From Adiantum capillus-veneris (taxonomy: Eukaryota; Streptophyta; Polypodiopsida; Polypodiales; Pteridaceae): DNA of 60,000 nt. The stretch spans positions 90,600,721 through 90,660,720 of the forward strand of contig CM043956.1 of the NCBI GenBank assembly GCA_014529385.2. Reading direction: 5' to 3'. The notes under the pieces are model-generated. The model saw only the letters and a list, made by a program, of their open reading frames with translations. It was not told where the DNA came from and ran no database searches. The translations under genes and the position numbers were made by a program. This document shows positions 20,985-32,206 of the stretch, piece by piece (the first letter of the stretch is position 1; each line of letters opens with the position of its first letter).

Positions 20985-22549
20985 TGTAACATTTAATGGC
21001 CTAGTAACTTGTGTGTAGCGGAAAATAGCATGAACATAGTGACCATTTCATTAGAATAGATTCCTAATGAGATTAACAAGAGTGCTTGGGTGGAGAAAGC
21101 AACAAAAAGCATAACACCTAGTTAGATAGCATGAACAATACTTCAAAAGAGAGTGAAATTAATAAATTGACAACAGTTGAGGACCGGATTTGCATGGAGC
21201 CGGTCCCCCTCCAAAAGGCTTTGTATTATGGTTTCTCCCATCAAGAGAGACATTTTACACTACAATTTCTTGTGTTCCTTCAATACTAGCTAGTGCAATG
21301 AAGATGTAAACTTCATGAACTACACAAAACACTTACCAAAAAAAAACATCAATTCCCTCAAGGTCTCAGGCCCAAGACCTCAGACACCTTCGAAGATGGT
21401 GAGAGCTAGTAGGGTATGGGAGTAAATTGAGAGGAAGAAGGAGTATTCTTACCAAAAATATGTACATCTCCTCACATAATCACTCATATTAGCATAGCTT
21501 AACTTCGTAATTAGCATGGTAGAGGAGATGAGCATGCATTGAAGCTTGGCTCTTGGTTGGATTTGCATCACAAAGCCAAGAGTTGTTGGTGTAGGCCTTC
21601 CTTCTCACAAGCTTGGAGTAGGTGATGAGCTTTCCATTAAAGCTTGAGAAGGAGAGAGAGTCTTCTCTACTTCACACATGAGATTATGTGAGTGTGTGTG
21701 TGTGTGATAATGCCTAGAAAAAATCAGTCCCCTCTCTGTCTTGGTCGACCGCTCTTGCTATTTGCTCTTGCTAGCATCCTATTGGACCTCCCCAAGCTTA
21801 GCCAATAGTAATTAAGAAGCATAAGTGATAGCCTTTTGACATGTGTCTCCCTTTCCCCTTATGTGAGAGCTTTACGTAATTATTTAATTCAATTAAACTC
21901 TCATTGGACCCCTTTGCCTCCTGGCCAATAGGAATCAGGCAAGCCATTGGGTTGCTGAATGCTCATTGGTCTCCTTGGGAGACTGTCCAATAGTCTTCTA
22001 GAGAGCTTAATTCTTATTGGTTCTTTTATTAAGTGTTTTTAAATTAATTAAACTAGATTTACTCTAGCGTAATTCCCATTGGTCCACCTCCAAGGCCATC
22101 TAATAGGAATTGGATACACCTTGTGGGCATCTGGGCCAGGGAGCTCACATGTGTCCCTCATTTCCTTTGTGTAAAGGGAGCTTGTGTGTGTGTGTGTGAG
22201 AGTTTCTCACACACACACACATTGCTAAAGACTTTTGAAACACACACGAAGCATCCAATTCCCCCAATGTTTGACCTTTGGACACAACCTTTGATTTTTT
22301 GAACCTTAGCATTTTGGAAGTCTTAATGAGCTGAACCTTAGGGTCTTTTAAGCCCATTGTTGCACATGGCTCTTTTACAGATGGTCCCCCCTTTGGATCC
22401 CTATTTTCCCTTTTTTGGATCCCTACTGTGGCCAGTCTACTAGCATAACCAATATTATAGCTTTTTCTCCCCTGGCACTTCCCCATATTAAATTATCAGT
22501 TTAACATGAGAAAATCATTTAGGAGAATTAGATATTGATTATTATGACA
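20985..22549 (-). repeat. 3' LTR of element A (left copy), 1565 bp
   Basis: On the minus strand it begins TGTCATAATAATC and ends AAATGTTACA. It lacks about 30 bp of a C-rich/CA-rich segment present in the right copy near 25740. It contains the ATTGG...CCAAT modules described under findings and a CA/TG microsatellite. Confidence 0.9.
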
Positions 22550-24112
22550 TTACCTCTGAGTTTCCTCCTCTTGGATTTTGACCAAGGTAGCTCTAGGAGG
22601 ATCATGGCGGTTGTTCTTTTGGGGACAAGCGTGGTATGCATGCCCTTGTTTGCCGCACTTGAAACATCGGTTATCCTTGCGATAACGCTCAAGCTCTTCA
22701 TGAGAGAGTTTATTTTTGCCTTTATAAACACCCTTATCGTTAGCTTTGTTGGAGTTGCCCTTAGGAGACTTTTGGACATTGTCCTTCCCCTTAGGCTCAT
22801 TGGAACCCTTGTTTTCAGGGGGCTTAGAATTCCTCTTAGCCCCTGTTTGGAAATTGATTCGAAAGGCCACCATAGTATGATGTATTACCGCTGATATGGT
22901 GCGTGGCCTTTGGGTGTTGACATACTTCGCTATTTCTTTGGTTAAGACGGCACAAAATTGCTTCTTTTGCTCTCCAAAATCCAACTGTTTGAAGACAGTG
23001 GCTTTGAGTTGTAGGTCCCAAAACTTGTCTACATATTTGTGGATGGATTCATAGGGAAAGAGCTTCAAGCTTCGCCATTCGGTGAGTACTTTGTCTTTGG
23101 CATCGGTGGCCAAAAATTGCTTCATAATAGAAGCTGTTAAAGATTTCCATGTTCATGGAGCTTCACCGTTGGCCCATAGGCTAGACCACCATTGCCTGGC
23201 AGACTTTTGAAAGTGCATAGCTACATGGCGTAGCTTAGAGGACTCCGTGAAGCCCTTATCTCCGAACGCCGCATCAAATTGTTGGATAAAGGCCAAGACT
23301 TTGTCCGTGGCACCAAAAGTGCCATTGTAGGTAAGGAAAGAGATGCTCTTCCCTCCCTCTTTGAACTTCTTGAGCTTGGATGACCTCTTCCACGCGGCAT
23401 AGGATTTCGAATGGCCTCTTCTTTTTTATGGTTCAAAGGTTGCACCATCACTTTCTTCAGAAGATGAAGAATTTGAGGAAGATGGAGAAGAGGGTGACCT
23501 CTTTCTCGCCTTTTTCTTGCCTTGATCTTCGTTGTCTTGACCATCACTTCAATAAGAGGAAGAGGATGAAGAAGATGGAGAAGAGGGTGTCCTCTTTCTC
23601 AATTTTTTCTTCTCTTGCTTTTTGTCATCCCTCTTTGAAGTATGGTGTGGAGAAGTATGTGATGGTCTTCTCCGTTTTGGAGGTGATGGAGAGCGTCTAG
23701 CCCGTCGTCTTTGTGGAGCCATCTCCGCCGAGGTAGCGGGAGACTCACTTCTTTCTCGTTCCTTCGGTGGAGGCTCTTGAATTCGTCTTTGAGAAGGAGA
23801 TGCATCATCAAGGAGCAAATTTCTAAGCCTTTCATAGGGATCCTCTTCTTCTTCCAGAGTCGGAGAGAGACCTCTTTTGGAAGTCTTGCAAGGAGGCTTC
23901 CTAGGTGTTCTCTTGTCATGGTGGGGAGCTTGGAGAATCCCATGAGCACGAAGCTGCCGTTGCACTTCACTTTGGAGGGATGGATTGCCCATGGCTTGTT
24001 GAAGCCTAGAAACGAGATAGTTAACAAGCATCGGGGCATCATTAGTAGCTTGCTCATTAGCAAAATCAAAGTTATCAACATTAATTTCACTCTCTTTACT
24101 ATTGTCACCCAT
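22550..24112 (-). pseudogene. Gag of element A, one frame with three stops
   Basis: A single minus-strand frame runs 521 codons from ATG at 24112 to a TAA at 22550-22552 that abuts the LTR. It is interrupted only by stops at 23549-23551, 23426-23428 and 23153-23155, and has no frameshift. The order is an acidic N-terminus (KESEINVDNFDF), an Arg/Ser-rich linker, the capsid-like gag core (AFIQQFDAAFGD, KSARQWWSSL, KVLTEWRSLKL) and one CCHC zinc knuckle (CFKCGKQGHAYHAC). It ends at EIQEEE-like text, matching gag of B. The 23153 stop is CGA to TGA, typical of methylated CpG decay. Confidence 0.9.
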
Positions 24113-24501
24113 TTTAACAACTTTTAGGTGTACTTTGGAACTTCAAGCCCTAGTTGCTACTCCTCTTTACCCCTTTAGAAAAAGCACTCAAGCTACTGTA
24201 CCCGTGGCTTAAATACCATTAATTGCAAGGAATAGAAGAGAGGGTTCTTGAACACCAAAACAGCACCGGCTCCTATCAAGCTTCTAATAGCTCAATAGTG
24301 GTTAAGCCGTAGGCAAGCCCCATAGGACTCCACTATTAAGACCATAGCTCTCGACGGTGATGCCCCATTAACTACACAAAGGCAGGCGCACTGCAAGGCT
24401 GAAAAATCCCTATTCTAATTACTCACATGCAATTAATAGTACCAACCATTTATAGCTAGCTTGAGGACCTCCCTTCTTGAGCAAGAAAAGAGAAACCTTG
24501 T

Positions 24502-24513
24502 GCTCTGATACCA
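24502..24513 (-). promoter_or_regulatory. Primer-binding site of A (initiator-Met tRNA)
   Basis: The minus strand reads TGGTATCAGAGC one base inside the right LTR, identical to the site of B. Confidence 0.9.
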
Positions 24514-24514
24514 A

Positions 24515-26111
24515 TGTAACATTTAATGCCCTAGTAACTTGTGTGTAGCGGAAAATAGCATGAACATAGTGACCATTTCATTAGAATAGATTCCTAATGA
24601 GATTAACAAGAGTGCTTGGGTGGAGAAAGCAACAAAAAGCATAACACCCAGTTAGATAGCATGAACAATACTTCAAAAGAGAGTGAAATTAATAAATTGA
24701 CAACAGTTGAGGACCGGATTTGCATGGAGCCGGTCCCCCTCCAAAAGGCTTTGTATTATGGTTTCTCCCATCAAGAGAGACATTTTACAATACAATTTCT
24801 TGTGTTCCTTCAATACTAGCTAGTGCAATGAAGATGGAAACTTCATGCACTACGCAAAACACTTACCAAACAAAACATCAATTCCCTCAAGGTCTCAGGC
24901 CCAAGACCTCAGACACCTTCGAAGATGGTGAGAGCTAGTAGGGTATGGGAGTAGATTGAGAGGAAGAAGGAGTATTCTTACAAAAAAGATGTACATCTCC
25001 TCACATAATCACTCATATTAGCATAGCTTAACTTAGTAATTAGCATGGTAGAGGAGATGAGCATGCATTGAAGCTTGGCTCTTGGTTGGATTTGCATCAC
25101 AAAGCCAAGAGTTGTTGGTGTAGGCCTTCCTTCTCACAAGCTTGGAGTAGGTGATGAGCTTCCATTAAAGCTTGAGAAGGAGAGAGAGTCTTCTTTACTT
25201 CAGACATGAGATTGTGTGAGTGTGTGTGTGTGATAATGCCTTGCAAAAATCAGTCCCCTCTCTCTCTTGGTCGACCCCTCTTTCTATTTGCTCTTGCTAG
25301 CATCCTATTGGACCTCCCCAGGCTTAGCCAATAGTAATTAAGAATCATAAGTGATAGACTTTTAACATGTGTCCCCCTTTACCCTTTTGTGCGAGTTTTA
25401 CGTAATTATTTAATTCAACTAAACTCTCATTGGACCCCTTTGCCTCCTGGCCAATAGGAATCAGGCAAGCCATTGGGCTGCTGAATACTCATTGGTCCCC
25501 TTGGGAGACTGTCCAATAGTCTTCTAGAGAGCTTAATTCTTATTGGTCCTTTTATTAAGTGATTTTAAATTAATTAAACTAGATTTACTCTAGCCTAATT
25601 CTCATTGTTCCACCTCCAAGGTCATCCAATAGGAATTGGATACACCTTGTGGGCATCTGGGCTAGGGAGCTCACATGTGTCCCTCATTCCCTTTGTGTAA
25701 AGGGAGCTTGTGTGTGTGTGTGTGTGTGTGAGTTTCTCTCTCATCCCCTACTTGCAAGGCTTGCCCCCTCCTGTGTGGCATTGCTAAAGACTTTTGGGAC
25801 ACACACAAAGCATCCAATTCCCCCAATGTTTGACCTTTGGACACAACCTTTGAATTTTGGAACCTTAGCATTTTGGAAGTATTAATGGGCTGAACCTTAG
25901 GGTCTTTTAAGCCCATTGTTGCACATGACTCTTTTACAGATGCCCCCCCCTTTGGATCCCTATTTTCCCTCCTTTGGATCCCTACTGTGGCCAGCGGTCT
26001 GCTAGCTTAACCACTATTCTAGCTTTTTCTCCCCTGGCACTTCCCCATATGAAACGATCAGTTTAACATGAGAAAATCATTTAGGAGAATTAGATATTGA
26101 TTATTATGACA
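24515..26111 (-). repeat. 5' LTR of element A (right copy), 1597 bp
   Basis: Partner of 20985-22549 with the same TG...CA ends. Microsatellite lengths and scattered substitutions differ between the two. Confidence 0.9.
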
Positions 26112-26314
26112 TATATTCGTCCTTACTGGTTGACTATACTAACACTGTCATACACGGTTGTGCCACAATCCTAGATGTGTTTACTTATACCCTTCAATGA
26201 GACGACACAGCTCTCTTGAACAAAAGGCCTTCTTCTTTCACTGTACATAGTACAACATGAGAAATTCATGGTACTCCTCCATAGCTGATTACGATAAACG
26301 ATGCTGAATATAAA

Positions 26315-26531
26315 TGTTAGGTAAAGGCGGTGTGCCTCACCGTCCTTTTCCCGTGTCTGTCGGCCAGTGTCTTACCGTCTCCTTATTCTTTATACATACA
26401 AAGGATAAGGATCTCTCACTCATTCTCACATTGTTCTCATAGTGAGATTTGGGAGCTCCATCCACATCCTGTGTACTTTCTCTCTCTTCCCTTCTCACTC
26501 TGTGCACATGCACCGCATTTGCGCACTCACA
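26315..26531 (+). repeat. 5' LTR of element D, 217 bp
   Basis: Begins TGTTAGGTAAAGGCGG and ends CGCACTCACA. TTGGTATTAGAGC (one change from the tRNA-Met site) follows within two bases. Confidence 0.85.
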
Positions 26532-28097
26532 AATTGGTATTAGAGCTCAGAGATTGGGAGCACCATTGGAGCTCAGCTGGGAAGCAAGAGGAGAAGTAGC
26601 AAAAACTGCGGCACGTTTTTGCAAATCTGTTTTGACCTATCAAAACTTCTTCATTCAAGACGATTCCCCAAACTCCTAGCTGGTTTTTGTCCTCTTCAAC
26701 TTTGGAGAAGAAAGTTTTCTCAAAATCTTTATCAATTTTGAAATACGTCACTTAGACTGACTACATGTCTCGGATACACAGCTACAAATTTTTATAGGTT
26801 TGTTTTGACCTATAAAAACAACAGATTTCAGGTCCATTCTCACAATTCCCAACTATATTTGCGTGGTCTACAACTTTGCAGAAGGAAGTTATGCAAATTT
26901 TGAATGGTTTGGAAGATATGGGCTGACCGGCTGCAAGGTGTTCAGAAAGTTGAGGATACGATGTATGCCCTATGTGGTTTGATGCTCATGGAGACTCATG
27001 TGATTGCAGTTTGAGCTCGGCAATGTATGTCTCAAGCATGCTTTTTTTTGCAGCACAGGTAGAGAAGGTATTTGTGTACTAGAGTTGCAAGTGGTTGCAA
27101 TGATGTATGCAAAGTTGGTGCATGCATTTGGAGTGTGGTTTGATGCGCTTTGGTTTCTCATGGTTTTGAGCATGCAATCACTTTGGTTACTAGTTTTATA
27201 GCCGTTTTGCTTATGAAACTCTGGCAAAATTTTCCCAGTAGTTTTATGCGCATTGTTAATGCGATCGAGATTGTGATTGCTTGTAGCACTCAGGATTTGC
27301 GTGTAGTGTTTTCCCTTTTGGGTGGTGCATCACGAACATGTTTCACTCTGCATTTTTGGTCTTGATCTCTGAGTGCTTGGCCATTTGCAGCTTGCAGTTT
27401 TGACTCCTAGCTACAACACGTTGAGTCTAGTACTCCCAGAGATGTTGCCATTTGTAGTTGAGGACATCTTCTGTAGTGATGTTTCGACATAGCAGGTGTC
27501 TTGAGCTTTTGCTTTGTGTATGCTTTTGTGGGATAGTGGTTGGAGTTTACTTGCCATAGTTTGTGATCGAGCTTGGCTCTCACATTGACAGGTTTTGTCA
27601 GTTTGGACACATCTTTTTGTTCTTATACCCACCCTCACAAGAGTGAGGATTGTGTATGCTACGGTTTTCTGACACATTGTTTATTCATTGACACATTTTG
27701 GTAGCAGTTTTTCACTCACATATGTATGTCATTTGTGGCGCCATTGAGTGATACTCCGGCTAGAGAGGTTTGGCTCTATGTATGACTTTGTGAGGTGATT
27801 ACGGACAAGTAAATTCCCGGATTGGCCATTTGGGTATTTATTTTTGTCTCCATTGCAATTTACTATTGAGTTTTTTGCTCCAGTTACAGAGAAGGCTCTA
27901 CCAAAAATTTTCCAGACATGTATGCCTATTGTAGAGGCTAGTGAGCTTGATCGTTTGCTCACCTTCTTTGCTTTAGACAATGGTTTGCTCTTGGGTGGGA
28001 GAGTCTTGTGATCTCGAGCATTGTTTGCCATAGTTTTGGCATGGATATGGAGACACTTCAAGTTAGAGGTGGTTCTCGCTCACAATCGTGACTGACA

Positions 28098-28146
28098 TGT
28101 TGGCAGCACTACGGCCATAATGGGCATATTAGGCACAGTTGCTTTA
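28098..28146 (+). pseudogene. Zinc-knuckle relic of D gag
   Basis: The plus strand reads CWQHYGHNGHIRHSC. Aligned on GHIR..C, both first cysteines of the CCHC knuckle have become Trp and Tyr. This supports a gag origin for the sequence upstream, which is otherwise unreadable from 26545 to 28090. Confidence 0.5.
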
Positions 28147-28427
28147 GGCGTATCAGGCAATGAAAGAGGCAAATGCATAGTGCTACTATGAGGATAGATG
28201 CTACGCAGTATGCATGCGATGGGCATGTCACTTTTGAGTCTAGCTTGCCTTCATACTACTTTATGTCTTGGGATAGCACATTGTCTATGCATTTTCTACT
28301 AGACAAGCATGCCGTTTCACGTGACGCCACTCGTGATTTGTTTTTATCTTTCTCTAGTGGGAGACTTGGTTGTGTATAGTTTGCTGATGATTTAGCACAT
28401 GACATAGAGGGTGTTGGAGATGTATGC

Positions 28428-28739
28428 ATGTCTTCACCTAGCGGTGCATTGCTTACGCTACAAGATGTACGTTATGTAACAGGACTCAACCAGAGTCTCA
28501 TTTCAGTGCGTCAATTATGGAGTACTCGAGGTTGTGTACTGCTTGGAGAGCCATCATTTCATATGCATATGGGATCATTTGTGATAGCCAGAGGTGCTAG
28601 GAGTGGTATGGTATACCCTTTGCATATTTCTGACACACGAGGCGATGTAGTCTCTGTGTATTTGCAGCCATGTTTAGAGGAGACGAGGCGTGTCTCTTTT
28701 GAGGATGTGCTGCAACATTGTGCACTTGTCTTGTGGTGA
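28428..28739 (+). pseudogene. Copia pre-integrase relic of D
   Basis: The 103-codon piece reads LTLQDVRYVTGLNQSLISVRQLW and FVIARGARSGMVYPLHIS (shown in parts), the pattern of copia protease-end and GAG-pre-integrase (L..V.YVPGL..NLISV..L, then VA.G.R...LY.L). Integrase proper is absent. Confidence 0.75.
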
Positions 28740-28743
28740 TGTT

Positions 28744-28953
28744 CACGCAGACAATGTTATCTCTGAAGATGCACAACTTTGTCAGTCTTCATTAGGGTGG
28801 CACACAGTGCATGTTTCGTCGGCTTTCAGGTCTCTCATGTATGAACTTTTGGTCTCAAGACCTGATCTTGCTTATGCAGTTGGTGCATTTGCAGTGGGAG
28901 TTGTCAGTCGTGGGATGACTGACACTTGCATCGTGCATTGTGGAGCCATGTAG
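28744..28953 (+). pseudogene. Copia RNase H-proximal relic of D
   Basis: FRSLMYELLVSRPDLAYAVGAF matches the conserved SLMY...TRPD[LI]AYAVG block at the end of copia reverse transcriptase (shown as separate parts). It follows the pre-integrase relic directly, so integrase and most of RT have been deleted. The remaining frame is short and ends soon after. Confidence 0.75.
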
Positions 28954-29146
28954 GTCACTTGATACCTGCATCAAGAGTGTCATCGTAGCTCTAGCCCTAG
29001 TGGTATGCATATTGCATCTACACTAGAGCGGTTACAGAGTGAGCCAATGGGCATAGGTTGAGAGCCGTCTTCTCTCACCTCTTGTATATACTAGTTGTAG
29101 GCTAGTCTTCTCGCCACTTATCAGCACACAGCCTTTAGTGGGAGAA

Positions 29147-29315
29147 TGTTAGGTAAAGGCGATGTGCCTCACCGTGATTTTCTCGTGTCTGCCTGTCAGT
29201 GTCCGACCGCCCACATTTATCTCCTTGTTCTTTATACATACAAAGAATAAGGAGCTCTCACTCATTCTCACATTGTGCTCATACAGTAAGATTTGGGAGC
29301 TCCACCCACACCCTG

Positions 29316-29356
<41 letters not shown>

Positions 29357-29383
29357 CACAGGCACCGCATTCACGCACTCACA
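29147..29383 (+). repeat. 3' LTR of element D, 237 bp, with CT expansion
   Basis: Partner of 26315-26531. A pure CT tract at 29320-29354 replaces mixed CT-rich text of the left LTR. Confidence 0.85.
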
Positions 29384-29724
29384 ATAACTTCATATCGTTA
29401 AAATGAATTTTTTATTTTTATTTTTCACATTTTATTTTGAAACTAGTTTACACAATCCCCTTGCTTATTTTCTTGATTGGACCTACTGTTTGACCTTCGT
29501 ATTGTTATCACACAACACTAATCTCTATTGACGTCCATCCCTACATTGTAGAACCAAATTATCATTACAAGCTTTTGAAATATTAATGCAATAAGTGTGT
29601 GCTTCAATTAGTTTTACAATTGATAAGACGACATTTTTACTACTTTGTCTTTGAGCATTACTATTACAGCTAAAGGTATGAGTAAGGGTTTCACATCAAA
29701 GAACCTCCAAGTATAAATTTTTAC

Positions 29725-30300
29725 ACATACCCTTGATCACACTACCCCACATACTCATTGCAACATTGTACATTGTCATGGAAAGGGTCTTATGGGCTTA
29801 ACTCAATCGGAATGGCAAAATTTCTACACATGTTCGAGCTCCTATACCTAAAGAGGGTAGGACTCTCTGCTCCGCAGTTATGGAACCTTATGGTTATTGA
29901 CATATGTCTTAGAGTGCCTACACCTTGTGAGGCACGCCTCTCCGCTTTACAATATTGTTAAGGAAATTTATGGATGTCGATACATGTGTACTAGAGTGCC
30001 TACGCCTAGTCAGGCACGACTCTTTGTGGTTACATTATATGTGGAACTGGCCCACCACATTTGGTATGGATTAATATGAAAGGATATGATGAATTGGTAT
30101 GCCAAGGTGGAAGGTTGACAGATGGTGTCTATTTGGAACAACATTTCTAACCAATGTTGCACTCCGCACTTATGCACGTTTACTTCATTTTATGCACTCC
30201 CATCACCCCATACACATGTTCCACATTTTTCCACTTTTAAATTGCTTCCTACTAATCCTTGTTACTCTTTTTGGTTTTTTGTTACTCATTGTGCTATGTA
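29725..30300 (+). repeat. X segment, copy a (direct)
   Basis: This sequence before LTR copy 2 recurs in inverted form at 30791-31380 and again in direct form at 43130-43760. Shared words include GGAATGGCA, ACATGTGTACTAGAGTGCC and GAACTGGCCCACCAC. It contains three related short hairpins. It is probably the 3' untranslated interior of the J family. Confidence 0.8.
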
Positions 30301-30382
30301 GGCATGTACCTAGCATCTTGTACCTCGCACTTGACTCCACCACGTATGTACCTTGAGCAGTTGCTTTTTCAACCCTGGAGTA

Positions 30383-30777
30383 TGTTATGGATATGGGATC
30401 TGTACATTTGTTACTCAAGTGCTCATTAGGAGCTATGGTCATCTATGTCGGCCAACCAATGGGTATTCATTTTGAGCATGAAGAATCTATAATGAAATAC
30501 ATGCAAGAGGAAAATCCTCACTCTTGCATGGTAGGAGATTGCACCCAGTGTCGACTTCATTCTTCTCTCCTCTTCTCTCTTCTGTCTCAACGTGCCGGCA
30601 TAGCACTCTGCTCTAGGAGGTGTGCATGCACATGCTCAATCTCACTCTCTATCTCTCTATTCGTGTATCACGTGATTATGCGCTTGGGATTGCGAGTTAT
30701 GTTTATTAGTCTGTTTTATGGTTTGCAGTACATTATTGTTGGTATTTACAGGGCCTTTCGCGTCTTCGTCTTCAACA
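30383..30777 (+). repeat. J-family LTR copy 2
   Basis: TGTTATGGATATGGG ... GTCTTCAACA, 395 bp, preceded by the X segment (CAACCCTGGAG) and followed by TGGTATCAGAGC at 30779-30790. It therefore serves both as 3' LTR of the first J unit and 5' LTR of the next. Confidence 0.85.
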
Positions 30778-30790
30778 TTGGTATCAGAGC

Positions 30791-31380
30791 TAGCACAATG
30801 AGTAACTAAAAACCAAAAGAGTAATATTGATTAGTAGGAAGCAATTTAAAAGTGGAAAAATGTGTAACATGTGTATGGTGTGATGGCATTGTATAAAATG
30901 AAGTAAAGGTGCATAAGTGAGGAGTGCAACATTTGTCAAAAATGTTATTCCAAATAGACCACCATCTATTAACCTTCCACCTTGTCTACCAATTCATCAT
31001 ATCAGTTCAGATCAATCCATACCAAATGTGGTGGGCCAATTCCCCATATAATGTAACCACAGAGAGTCCTGCCGTACCAGGCGTAGGCACTCTAGTACAC
31101 ATGTATCGACATCCATAAATTTCCTTAACAATATTTCAAAGCGGAGAGGCCTGCCTCACAAGGCGTAGGCACTCCACATGTCAATAACCACAAGTATCCA
31201 TAACATGGTGTGGAGTGGAGAGTCCTGCCCTCTTCAGGCATAGGATCTCTAACATATGTAGAAAGTGTGCCATTCCAATTCAAGTCAACCCATAAGAATG
31301 TACATTGTCTCAGCTAGTGTGCTGAGTAAACTGATTGTTGTTGCAAGAAAATTAGAATCAAATGGATTGCACATTTAGAA
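30791..31380 (-). repeat. X segment, copy a' (inverted), first half
   Basis: Reverse complement of copy a from GTTACTCATTGTGCTAG onward; the inversion starts within a base or two of the primer site. It is interrupted at 31380 by element C and continues at 41330-41768. Confidence 0.8.
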
Positions 31381-32193
31381 TGTTGGTGCAGCCAAAGTTG
31401 GTCTAAGCTAGGAGATGTTCTATGCCAAGCAAAGGCAACAGGCAAGTGCAGTGCAGAAGGCTAGCGCAGTTGCCAAGGACCAGGGCAGCCAAAGGGAAGC
31501 GGAGAAGTATGTCTAAAGCGGCTTTTTAGGCCAAAAGTGTTGCGGGATGGTCCAAATGGGATGGAAAATGAAGGTGTCCAAAATGTCAAGTCATTTCTCT
31601 GAAATGTAGCGTTCAGCGTGATCTAGAAGCCGGTCCAGACGGCTCGTCAAACGGAGCCCCGGTGTGCAAGATACTGAAGTTTAAAGTTAGAGTGGGTAGC
31701 AAATCCCAGATGGATAGGGCAATTGGGGACGAGTGGCCCAGGCAGGTGTCAGTGAATGGATGTGTAGTGCTCGAGTTACGGAGCATGCCTATCTTCTCGG
31801 ATTGTGAATCGGAGCTCGGAATAGCAAGTTATGGTCAATTGAAATTTTTCCGGGGGCAAGTTATGAACCCACTTGCCCACATTGGGGGATATGCCATCTA
31901 GCATCTTTTTGGTCTCACCAAAGTTCTCAATGATGGGGGGCGCTATGTGGAGCTGGTCGGAGTTTATGGCATGCCATTCCGAGGTCGAAACCCAGAAAAA
32001 AGATCGATCAAAGTTGGCAGTGGATAGTGCAAAAGCGACTACAAATGTTTTTGTTCTGTTTTGGAGGCCTTGGTTTGAGGGTGCCGAGGGACCAAAATAT
32101 TGAAATATCAGGTGCAGTCGGAGTCTGAAATGCGTAGTCCCAATAGGTCTTTACTACTTGGAGATCCAACAGCAAAGCCCTTACAGGGCACAC

Positions 32194-32206
32194 TTTATAT
32201 ATAGGG
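32194..32206 (+). promoter_or_regulatory. TATA box candidate in C LTR (also at 39935-39947)
   Basis: TTTATATATAGGG is conserved in both LTRs, upstream of GCCGTGGGCCTTCATTAG. This is the likely promoter of C. Confidence 0.6.

Larger units (their letters stand above)
20985..26111 (-). mobile_element. Element A: gag-only deletion derivative of the B family
   Basis: LTRs at 20985-22549 and 24515-26111 flank a 1.97-kb interior holding only gag. A primer site TGGTATCAGAGC (minus, 24502-24513) adjoins the right LTR, so orientation is minus. Flanking bases are TATCT (20980-20984) and TATAT (26112-26116), a target duplication with one difference. LTRs and gag are clearly homologous to B (49127-58031). 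Everything from protease to chromodomain is missing. The LTRs have diverged more from each other than B's, so A is the older insertion. Confidence 0.9.
26315..29383 (+). mobile_element. Element D: collapsed Ty1/copia element
   Basis: LTRs at 26315-26531 and 29147-29383 (TGTTAGGTAAAGGCG ... GCACTCACA) flank 2.6 kb. A primer site TTGGTATTAGAGC follows the left LTR and a purine tract AGTGGGAGAA precedes the right one, so orientation is plus. Flanking bases are ATAAA and ATAAC, a duplication with one mismatch. The interior keeps only scraps of gag, the pre-integrase region and the RNase H part of copia pol. The right LTR has gained a (CT)17 tract absent from the left. Confidence 0.85.

Noticed and set aside
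22189-22222. TG and CA microsatellites with TCTC link, resembling a hairpin terminator
   Set aside because: It is a variable microsatellite in the LTR; copies differ in length and partner strand, and intrinsic terminators are not expected in plant nuclear DNA.
24616-24938. ORFs in the A/B LTRs (also 49265-49477 and 56579-56791, identical)
   Set aside because: They fall in LTR sequence and their identity between copies follows from LTR identity. No protein family is recognisable.
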